Positions 15,700 through 21,314 of a stretch of DNA of 23,370 bases are shown here, piece after piece. Both the position numbers and the translations under genes were made by a program. The number at the start of each line of letters is the position of its first letter. Within the stretch, counting starts at the first letter, position 1. Under the pieces are notes generated by a model. It did no database searches and had not been told where the DNA came from. It saw only the letters and a list, made by a program, of their open reading frames with translations. Origin of the DNA: Frondihabitans sp. (GTDB lineage Bacteria; Actinomycetota; Actinomycetes; Actinomycetales; Microbacteriaceae); assembly GCA_025464735.1 (NCBI GenBank), contig JAODMX010000271.1:1-23370 (forward strand). The letters run 5' to 3'.

Positions 15700-15782
15700 T
15701 ACCTGCCTCCTGCCTCCCTGCCTCCTCCCTACCTCCCGCCCTCCTGCACTCCCGCCCTCCCTCCCTCCCTCCCTCCGCCCGC
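15700..15782 (+). repeat. Pyrimidine-rich tract with (CCCT)5
   Basis: About 83 bases after the first reductase gene are almost all C and T. The tract begins with imperfect TGCCTCC repeats and ends with five CCC runs separated by single T (15755-15773). Read on the minus strand, the last part is five GGG runs with one-base A loops, a canonical parallel G-quadruplex motif. No gene is seen. The rest of the 305-base gap (15653-15957) holds inverted-repeat element copy A and a -10 element. Confidence 0.85.
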
Positions 15783-15804
15783 CGTGTGTGGCGACGCCAC
15801 CCTC

Positions 15805-15888
15805 TCGACAATTCAGGCCCCAGCGTCACGGGACGAACGCGCACCCCTTGTTCCGGACTGCGGCGACAGCCCAGCCCTGAAAAGTCGA
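15805..15888. repeat. 84-bp inverted-repeat element, copy A
   Basis: The left arm TCGACAATTCAGG and right arm CCTGAAAAGTCGA are inverted copies at 11 of 13 positions. The same arms, with diverged interiors, occur at three further places (copies B, C, D). The interior shares GCGCACCCCT (15839-15848) with copy D. It lies between the G-rich tract and the second reductase gene. Confidence 0.7.
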
Positions 15889-15945
15889 CGCGAGAAAGCG
15901 CCAGCACGCGAAACTCGAACGCAATCTCCACACCGACGTCGCCGG

Positions 15946-15951
15946 TAACGT
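15946..15951 (+). promoter_or_regulatory. -10 element TAACGT, leaderless start of the second reductase gene
   Basis: TAACGT is followed by exactly six bases (GGAGTC) and the ATG at 15958. The GGAG within those six bases is too close to the ATG to be an ideal Shine-Dalgarno. Confidence 0.45.
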
Positions 15952-15957
15952 GGAGTC

Positions 15958-16878
15958 ATGCGAACTTTGGTGGTCGGAGCAGGGGCAGTCGGCGGCTACT
16001 TCGGGGCACACCTGGTCGACGCCGGTCGCGACGTCACCTTCCTCGTCCGCGAGCAACGCGCCCAGCTGATCCGCCGCAATGGCCTCACCGTGACACAGCC
16101 TGGCGGTCGCCTTCACGTGGCGCCGAGTGCCGTCACCGCTGCCGAACTCGACAGCACCTTCGACCTGATCCTCCTTTCGGTCAAGTCGTTCGGACTCGAG
16201 GAGGCCATGACTGATCTCGCGCCCGCGATCGGACCGCAGACGGTGATCGTGCCACTGCTGAACGGGATGCGCCACGTGGCGACACTCCAGCAGCGATTCG
16301 GCCGCGAACACATCCTCGGCGGTCTGTGCCTCGTCGTCACGCAGCTCGACGCCGACGGCACGATTCGACAGCTTGCCACCGGCGCCAGCGTGGCCTACGG
16401 CGAGCTCGATGGCACGATCTCCGAACGGGCCGAGGAGGTCGACGCAGAACTCAGCGGCGCAGGCTTCACAACAGAGCTGACCGAGGCGATCCAACTACGC
16501 ATGTGGGAGAAGTGGCTGCTGCTCGCCTCGGGCGGTGCCCTGACCACCCTTCTTCGCGGGGACGTCGGCGCGATCGAAGCCGTCCCGAACGGGGTGGACA
16601 CGGCCAGGGCCATCATCGGCGAGGCGCTCGCCGTCGCAACCGCGTCCGGGTATGAGCCACGCCCGGAGACTCTCGCGCGCGTCACGAAGACGCTGACGGC
16701 ACCCGGATCCTCGTTCTCCACCTCCATGTACCGGGATCTCATCGTCGGGAACGATGTCGAGGCCGAACAGATCCTGGGCGACCTGGTCGTCCGCGCAAAG
16801 GGACTCGGGCTCACAACGCCGCTCTTCGCTGCAGCCGACGCCGGGCTCGAGGTCTACCGGGCTGGCCGCGCATCCTGA
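15958..16878 (+). CDS. 2-dehydropantoate 2-reductase (PanE/ApbA family)
   Basis: A 306-residue protein with the length and motifs of ketopantoate reductase, which makes pantoate for coenzyme A with NADPH. It shows LVVGAGAVGGYFGAHL (4-19), LLSVKSFGLEEA, PLLNGM (99-104), the probable catalytic Lys185 in MWEKWLLLAS, and the C-terminal set SFSTSMYRDLIVGNDVEAEQ (252-271) with Glu268 as the likely substrate-binding acid. It fits the classic PanE pattern better than the homologue at 14618, though many bacteria carry family members of other specificity and no other pantothenate gene is nearby. The 3' end overlaps the convergent DUF2236 gene by 25 bases. Confidence 0.87.
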   Translation: MRTLVVGAGAVGGYFGAHLVDAGRDVTFLVREQRAQLIRRNGLTVTQPGGRLHVAPSAVTAAELDSTFDLILLSVKSFGLEEAMTDLAPAIGPQTVIVPLLNGMRHVATLQQRFGREHILGGLCLVVTQLDADGTIRQLATGASVAYGELDGTISERAEEVDAELSGAGFTTELTEAIQLRMWEKWLLLASGGALTTLLRGDVGAIEAVPNGVDTARAIIGEALAVATASGYEPRPETLARVTKTLTAPGSSFSTSMYRDLIVGNDVEAEQILGDLVVRAKGLGLTTPLFAAADAGLEVYRAGRAS

Positions 16879-17711
16879 CGGCTTCGCCTCGGAACATCTG
16901 GGGCGGCGAGACGGCGCAATCGCCGAAGGTAGTGCCGTTGCGGCCACGTCCGAACACGGCCGGGCAAGCGCGGATAGATCACGGAGACGACGGCCCAGAG
17001 GTGATCGAGTCGGCGGCGATCGCGAGGGCTCCAGTTCATTGCGAACTGCTCTCGAACCTCGCGCGGCAACAGCCCCGCGGTGACGAAGCGGTTGAGCGGC
17101 ATGAGCCGTTGAACCCAGGACGGTGCCGTCTCCGCCCGCCACAGGGCATCGGCCTGCGCACGAACCGTGTCGTCGACGGCGAGGCGCTGCGTGGCCGCGC
17201 GCCAGTAGCTCGCGAACGCCGCGCGATCGGCGGGCCATGCTTCCGCAGGGACCTCGAGGGCAGTACCGAGCGACGCGTAGCGCGCGTAAACCTCGTCTGC
17301 GCGCGCCTCGGGGAGGTGGCCGAGCACGCGCTCATAGACGAGCATTGCTGTGTCGTAAAGAGTGGCCGCCACCCAGAGCTGGAGCTCGGGGTCGCGGGCA
17401 TCGTACGGCGGGATTGTCGCGTCGCCTGGATCGACTCGCCGAGGATCCTCTTGTCGAGGATCCGGACCATGGACCGGCCCGTGCATCTTGGTCACGAACG
17501 ACACCGCGATCTCGCGGTCGGTCGGCGTGCCCGCCATGACGGCGTAGACGTACATCAGGGTGCCGTGGAGCCGACCCATCGGGTTGCGAGCGAAGTCGCT
17601 GTGCCGCGCCACGCCATGGCCGACCTCGGCGCGCGCAAGCTGCAGAAGGATTGCGCGGCCGGCTCCGGCGAGGATCACTGCCTCCGACCATGGGTCGATC
17701 GAACGGGACAC
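16854..17711 (-). CDS. DUF2236 / MpaB-type oxygenase family protein
   Basis: A 285-residue protein of the DUF2236 family (ER-bound oxygenase MpaB / latex-clearing-protein-like domain), whose characterised members bind heme b and carry out oxidative cleavage. Visible landmarks are GRLHGTLMYVYAVMAGTP (46-63), VTKMHGPVHG (73-82) with His77 and His81, and YDARDPELQLWVAATLYDTA, the usual family core. A predicted mostly helical body and a very basic C-terminus (RRLRRLAAPDVPRRSRQ) follow. The GTG at 17711 sits six bases after TAACCT, the leaderless pattern. The substrate is unknown. The tail lies on the end of the reductase gene. Confidence 0.82.
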   Translation of the reverse strand: MSRSIDPWSEAVILAGAGRAILLQLARAEVGHGVARHSDFARNPMGRLHGTLMYVYAVMAGTPTDREIAVSFVTKMHGPVHGPDPRQEDPRRVDPGDATIPPYDARDPELQLWVAATLYDTAMLVYERVLGHLPEARADEVYARYASLGTALEVPAEAWPADRAAFASYWRAATQRLAVDDTVRAQADALWRAETAPSWVQRLMPLNRFVTAGLLPREVREQFAMNWSPRDRRRLDHLWAVVSVIYPRLPGRVRTWPQRHYLRRLRRLAAPDVPRRSRQDARPAR

Positions 17712-17717
17712 GCTCGG

Positions 17718-17723
17718 AGGTTA
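17718..17723 (-). promoter_or_regulatory. -10 element TAACCT, leaderless start of the DUF2236 gene
   Basis: On the minus strand TAACCT, six bases (CCGAGC), then GTG at 17711. The gap 17712-18132 (421 bases) otherwise holds inverted-repeat copy B, a small GGTGG-CAGACA-CCACC hairpin (18026-18041), and no gene I can support. Confidence 0.45.
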
Positions 17724-17939
17724 CCGCCTGCTCCTTTGACCTGACCCCTACGCCGTGTCGGTTCCAGACGGGACGGTCTCGACGTTCCGCCGTCGCAGGG
17801 CCGAAGCGGCGCCGGGTCTGGCATGGCTCGAGGCTCATCCGGAAAAGTTCGCCTACAACGGCGTCGCCTCGGCGCACGACCGCGTCGGCTCGCCAGGTCG
17901 GCTACCGGACGGGAACCGCGACGGCCACTGCCGCCGACA

Positions 17940-18023
17940 CCGGGAATTCAGGGTCCACCGTACGCATCTCGCGAAACCATCACTGCCCCCGGTCGCGCGT
18001 GCGCTTCGGCCCTGAATTGCCAC
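17940..18023. repeat. 84-bp inverted-repeat element, copy B
   Basis: The left arm CCGGGAATTCAGG and right arm CCTGAATTGCCAC bound an 84-base unit, the same length as copies A and D. Beyond the right arm, similarity to copy C continues (ACAGGGTGGCAG against GCGGGGTCGCAG). The interior differs from the other copies. It lies between the DUF2236 and AbiEi-like genes. Confidence 0.7.
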
Positions 18024-18132
18024 AGGGTGGCAGACACCACCTCTCGTCCACAGGGGGCGGGTGGCGCCCGTCTCTCCACAGATCGAGCTCCGACCCCGAC
18101 GAGAGCGGCCGCAGCCGAGCCACGCTGTCGGC

Positions 18133-19155
18133 ATGACCACGATCTCCGCCCTCGTCAGGGCCCACGGGCACGGACTCCTTCACAAACGACAGCTTGTTCG
18201 CCTCGGCGCGAGCGATCGAGATCTGACGGAGGCCGTGCGGTCTGGTGACGTCCGGCGCGCGCGGAGAGGGTGGTACACCACCTTCGAGCCTCGCGATCCC
18301 CGGTTCGTCGCGGTACGCGTGGGCGGGCGCCTCACCGGCGCCGCGGCCCTCGACATCCTGGGAGCCTGGAACTCGGGAACACCGCGAATCTCTGTCTCTG
18401 TCCCATCCAACGCGGCGCGCCTGCGTCGGCGGCCGGGCGTTCGGGTGGTCTGGGACGACGAAGGAGTCTTTCGTCGAGGGTCAAGCTGGGCGGTGGACCC
18501 CCATGACGCGCTCCGCGAGGCGTTGCTCGAGGTACCGTTCGAAGAAGCCGTCGCCCTGATCGACTGGGCTCTGCACTCGGAACTGCTTTCCCTCGACGAG
18601 GTGCCAGGCATCGTGAGCCGCCTACCGATCGATGCTCGGCGAATCGTCGATTGGGTCGATCCCGACTGCGAAAGCATCGGCGAGAGCATCACGCGAACGC
18701 GTCTCCGCGCAGCCGGCTACGAGGTCACCAGCCAGGAGCCTGTCAACGGCCACCAGCGAATCGATCTCGTCGTCAACGATGTGGTCGCCGTCGAGGTGGA
18801 TGGACGTACCTTCCACGAATCAACATTCGAATCCGACCGGACGAAAGACCTCGCGATGGTCCGCGAGGGGCGCATCGCTCTCCGTTTCAGCTACTCGATG
18901 ATCAGAACGCTCTGGTCTCAGATCGTGGTCGCCATCGAGGCGGCGGTGCGCATGCACCGGCGTGGAGGAACCGCTTGTGTCGGCAACTCAGGCTCGAACC
19001 TGCCAAGGGCGTGCGATGGTGGCCGCGCCTGGCGGATCCCAGCCCGGAGCCGGTCGGCCAGCCCTGAATTGCCGCGGGGTCGCAGCCGACGGACGCCGCT
19101 GGGGCGCCACCGTCGGTCCGGCGGCTACCGCTACCTCGGTACGATCGTCGGGTGA
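18133..19155 (+). CDS. AbiEi-like winged-helix and DUF559-type (PD-(D/E)XK) nuclease-fold protein, extended C-terminus
   Basis: A 340-residue protein. The N-terminus (1-60, ISALVRAHGHGLLHKRQL then GASDRDLTEAVRSGDV and RARRGWY) matches the AbiEi antitoxin-type winged helix. Residues 180-260 look like the Vsr/DUF559 nuclease fold: Glu184 in SIGESITR, Asp211 in RIDLVV, Glu221 and Asp223 in VEVDG, then RTKDLAMVREG. Such fusions are common in Actinobacteria and their role is unsettled; no AbiEii toxin gene is beside it. Family members normally end soon after the helix ending near residue 278 (AIEAAVRMHRR). Here the frame runs on through inverted-repeat copy C (from residue 283) to a TGA that overlaps the CLC start by four bases, so about 58 C-terminal residues are low-complexity and probably acquired. 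The ATG at 18133 has CACGCT six bases upstream. Confidence 0.75.
   Translation: MTTISALVRAHGHGLLHKRQLVRLGASDRDLTEAVRSGDVRRARRGWYTTFEPRDPRFVAVRVGGRLTGAAALDILGAWNSGTPRISVSVPSNAARLRRRPGVRVVWDDEGVFRRGSSWAVDPHDALREALLEVPFEEAVALIDWALHSELLSLDEVPGIVSRLPIDARRIVDWVDPDCESIGESITRTRLRAAGYEVTSQEPVNGHQRIDLVVNDVVAVEVDGRTFHESTFESDRTKDLAMVREGRIALRFSYSMIRTLWSQIVVAIEAAVRMHRRGGTACVGNSGSNLPRACDGGRAWRIPARSRSASPELPRGRSRRTPLGRHRRSGGYRYLGTIVG
18980..19075. repeat. Inverted-repeat element, copy C (96 bp, inside a coding frame)
   Basis: The left arm TCGGCAACTCAGG and right arm CCTGAATTGCCGC bound 96 bases, 12 more than the other copies. The left arm and its flank match copy D at about 20 of 22 positions. It lies within the open frame of the AbiEi-like gene and appears to have removed or displaced its original stop. 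Confidence 0.7.
19140..19145 (+). promoter_or_regulatory. -10 element TACGAT, leaderless start of the CLC gene
   Basis: TACGAT, six bases (CGTCGG), then GTG at 19152. It is inside the C-terminal extension of the upstream frame and has no Shine-Dalgarno, which supports separate transcription of the CLC gene. Confidence 0.5.
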
Positions 19156-20411
19156 CCCTTGCCAGCCGCCCCGCGTCCGCGTCCTGGCTCGCCCGCCTTG
19201 TCGCGGTGACCGTGCTCGTGGGGATCGGCAGCGGTCTCAGCGGTCTCGTCGTGAGTTTTCTCCTGCACGGACTTGAGCACATCACGTACGGGTTCGGCGA
19301 CGGTCACTTCCTTGACGATCTGCAGACCCCGTCGAACGGCCTGCGGGTCGGGGCCCTCTTCCTGGCGGGCGTCCTCGGCGGGTTCGGCTGGTGGGCTCTC
19401 CGACGCTGGGGAACAAAGGTCGTTCCGGTCGAGGCCGCCGTCGAAGGCAAGAGGATGCCCGTCCTCAGCAGCCTGTGGAACGTCGCCCTCCAGATCGTCA
19501 TCGTCGGCCTTGGCGCATCCATCGGTCGGGAGGTCGCGCCGCGCGAACTCGCCGCCCTCGTCGCGCAGTGGGTCACGCGCAACACGGGTGTCACGGCTCG
19601 AGAGACCAAGATCCTCGTGGCGTGCGGCGCCGGTGCCGGCCTCGCGGCCGTCTACGACGTGCCGTTGGGCGGAGCCGTCTTCGCGATCGAGATCCTGTTG
19701 GCGGAGATCAGCATCGCCACGGTTCTGCCCGCCCTTGCGACCTCCGCCATCGCCGCGCTCGTCGCCCGCCTCGTGACCTCGGGCTCGCCGCTGTATGACG
19801 TTCGGCCCCTCCACCTCAGCCCGTCGCTGCTCGTCTGGTCCCTACTCGCCGGGCCGGTGCTGGGGTTTGCTGCCCTCGGATTCCTCGTGCTGGCGAAGTG
19901 GGCAACGGCACATCGACCGAAGGGCTGGACGATCCTCATCATCATGCCCGCGGTGTTCACAGGCGTGGGAGTCCTGTCGATCTGGTTTCCGCAGATCCTC
20001 GGCAACGGGCGGGCCCTGGGGCAGCTTGGGCTCACCGGAACGGCGCCCCTTGGCTTCATTGCGCTCGTCGTAATCGTGAAGACTCTCTCGACCGTCGGGA
20101 CAATCGGGGCCGGGGCGGCCGGAGGCACGCTCACGCCGTCCCTCGCACTCGGTGCAGGCCTCGGCGCCGTCCTCGGCGGCGTCTGGCTGCTCGCGTGGCC
20201 CGGCTCCGACATCTCGGCGTTCGCGTTCGTGGCGGCGGCCGCGTTCCTCGCGGCCTCGATGAAGGCGCCGTTGACCGCGCTCGTCCTCGTGCTCGAATTC
20301 ACCGGACAAGGAACGGCGCTGCTCGTACCGGCCCTCCTGGCGATCGGCGGCTCCGTCGCGGTCAACTACATGGTCGGACGCCGACAGCAACGTTTGGTCG
20401 GCGTGAGCTGA
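19152..20411 (+). CDS. CLC-family chloride channel or chloride/proton antiporter
   Basis: A 419-residue CLC protein with about ten hydrophobic segments. The family's second anion-site motif is GASIGREVAPRE (121-132), where Glu127 corresponds to the gating glutamate of GREGP, but the following Gly is Val. The third motif is GAAGGTLTPSLALG in place of GGxFxP. The first motif (GSGIP) is not recognisable; KVVPVEAAVEGKRMP occupies its place. FLAASMKAPLTALVLVLEFTG, near the C-terminus, is the standard late CLC segment. No CBS domains follow. It belongs to a divergent actinobacterial CLC group, so ion selectivity and coupling should not be assumed. The GTG at 19152 overlaps the upstream TGA. Confidence 0.85.
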   Translation: MTLASRPASASWLARLVAVTVLVGIGSGLSGLVVSFLLHGLEHITYGFGDGHFLDDLQTPSNGLRVGALFLAGVLGGFGWWALRRWGTKVVPVEAAVEGKRMPVLSSLWNVALQIVIVGLGASIGREVAPRELAALVAQWVTRNTGVTARETKILVACGAGAGLAAVYDVPLGGAVFAIEILLAEISIATVLPALATSAIAALVARLVTSGSPLYDVRPLHLSPSLLVWSLLAGPVLGFAALGFLVLAKWATAHRPKGWTILIIMPAVFTGVGVLSIWFPQILGNGRALGQLGLTGTAPLGFIALVVIVKTLSTVGTIGAGAAGGTLTPSLALGAGLGAVLGGVWLLAWPGSDISAFAFVAAAAFLAASMKAPLTALVLVLEFTGQGTALLVPALLAIGGSVAVNYMVGRRQQRLVGVS

Positions 20412-20507
20412 CGCTCCGCTCGCGCAGAGCTGGGCCACTCCGGCGGACGGTCGCCCCTGATATCACCGGTTGCCCGAGAATCGCGGCCCCCAGAGCGGTC
20501 GCTCGCG

Positions 20508-20591
20508 TCGGCAACTCAGGGCTGGCCGCGCAGGCGCACCCCTGAGAGCGGGGATCCGGCGACGCACGACCCGCCAGACCTGAATTGTCGA
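20508..20591. repeat. 84-bp inverted-repeat element, copy D
   Basis: The left arm TCGGCAACTCAGG and right arm CCTGAATTGTCGA are inverted at 10 of 13 positions, and complementarity continues inward (GCTGG / CCAGA). The interior shares GCGCACCCCT (20534-20543) with copy A. It lies 96 bases after the CLC stop. The gap 20412-20796 also holds a perfect inverted repeat, a 9-bp tandem repeat and a -10 element; I see no gene in it. Confidence 0.72.
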
Positions 20592-20618
20592 CAGCGGACA
20601 GGTGGCCTCTGTCGACAA
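20585..20618. repeat. Perfect 10-bp inverted repeat overlapping copy D
   Basis: TTGTCGACAG (20585-20594) and CTGTCGACAA (20609-20618) are exact reverse complements with 14 bases between. The left half is part of the right arm of repeat copy D. It could form a hairpin or bind a dimeric regulator; there is no T-run after it. Confidence 0.75.
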
Positions 20619-20620
20619 GC

Positions 20621-20674
20621 GAAGCAACCGAAGCAAGCGAAGCAAGCGAAGCAACCGAAGCAAGCGAGGGAAGC
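20621..20674. repeat. 9-bp tandem repeat (GAAGCAASC)
   Basis: Five consecutive units of GAAGCAACC or GAAGCAAGC (20621-20665) in the order C, G, G, C, G at the eighth base, then a decayed unit GAGGGAAGC. It directly follows the inverted repeat. The 9-base period keeps frames open on both strands, but no gene signals support translation. Confidence 0.85.
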
Positions 20675-20754
20675 GACCCACGAGCAGGAACGGCCGCCGG
20701 CGGGGTGCGCGCGCACCGACGCGAGGCGCGATTCGGCAATCCCGCCGGAACCAA

Positions 20755-20760
20755 TAGGCT
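20755..20760 (+). promoter_or_regulatory. -10 element TAGGCT of the DUF4383 gene
   Basis: TAGGCT lies 36 bases before the ATG at 20797, with a GGAGG between. TTCGGC at 20732-20737 is a poor -35 at a 17-base spacing. Confidence 0.35.
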
Positions 20761-20796
20761 TGTGGCTGAACATCTCGCCATTGGAGGCCCCCAGAC

Positions 20797-21225
20797 ATGA
20801 GCACGTCCACCAGCCTCAGCCAGTCCCCGAACCGGCTGCTCGGCATCGTCGTCGGTATCATCTTCCTGCTGATCGGCCTCCTAGGCTTCTTCATCGCCAC
20901 GCCGTACCCCTTCGCAACGCCCCAGGGTGGTGTGCTGATCGGACTATTCGCCTCGAACGCCCTGCTCGCCTCGATTCATGTCGTGATCGGCGGTTTCCTG
21001 CTGATCTGCGCCCTTGCCGCCCGTCTCCCGGCCAAAATCGTCAACTTCATCGTCGGTATCGGCCTCTTCGCGTTCGGTGTCTTCGGTCTCTTCGCGTCCG
21101 ACACGAGCGCCAACATCTTCGCCATCAATTCCGCTGACACCGTGCTGCACTTCCTCGCCGGCCTCCTCCTCGCAGTCGCCGCCCTCGCAACCGACAAGGT
21201 GCTCTTCCAGCCGAAGACGGCCTGA
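20797..21225 (+). CDS. DUF4383 four-helix membrane protein
   Basis: A 142-residue hydrophobic protein with about four membrane helices (near 14-34, 47-73, 80-100 and 115-131). The LLGIVVGIIFLLIGLLGFF start, the IHVVIGGFLLICAL middle and a final VLHFLAGLLLAVAAL match the DUF4383 pattern of actinobacterial membrane proteins. It has no known function. The ATG at 20797 follows GGAGG by about 9 bases. It is preceded by a repeat-rich gap and followed, 89 bases later, by the heme oxygenase gene, which seems to have its own promoter. Confidence 0.8.
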   Translation: MSTSTSLSQSPNRLLGIVVGIIFLLIGLLGFFIATPYPFATPQGGVLIGLFASNALLASIHVVIGGFLLICALAARLPAKIVNFIVGIGLFAFGVFGLFASDTSANIFAINSADTVLHFLAGLLLAVAALATDKVLFQPKTA

Positions 21226-21253
21226 ATCCTCTGGTGAGCGCGACCGAACGCCG

Positions 21254-21273
21254 CTAGGGTAAGGGTCACCTAA
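21254..21273. promoter_or_regulatory. DtxR/IdeR-like iron box overlapping a -10 element
   Basis: CTAGGGTAAGGGTCACCTAA has both half-sites of the actinobacterial iron box (TTAGGNTA and TNACCTAA, one mismatch on the left) but with one more base between them than the 19-bp consensus. The -10 element TAGGGT (21255-21260) lies within it, so binding would block transcription of the heme oxygenase gene when iron is plentiful. Iron control of heme oxygenases is known in Corynebacterium; here it is inferred. Confidence 0.45.
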
Positions 21274-21314
21274 CAAGGGCCGGACGACCTCCGGCAGTCC
21301 CGGAGAGGCAGCGC

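Noticed and set aside
17755..18015. An 86-codon plus-strand frame between the DUF2236 and AbiEi-like genes
   Set aside because: No family is recognised, no Shine-Dalgarno or leaderless -10 precedes it, and its end lies in repeat copy B.
15805..20591. Inverted-repeat elements as integron attC sites
   Set aside because: The ends lack the RYYYAAC and GTTRRRY core sites (the right arm reads ATTGYC, not GTTRRR), and no integron integrase is seen.
20621..20674. CRISPR array
   Set aside because: Units are 9 bases with no spacers and no cas gene is in the window.
20585..20800. Small plus-strand frame with an EATEASEAS repeat protein
   Set aside because: It comes from the 9-bp DNA repeat, which is open in several frames on both strands; there is no ribosome site and it runs into the DUF4383 leader.
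21218..21228. CCTGAATCC as a lone right arm
   Set aside because: Only seven or eight bases match, it is the stop region of the DUF4383 gene and no left arm lies 84 bases upstream.
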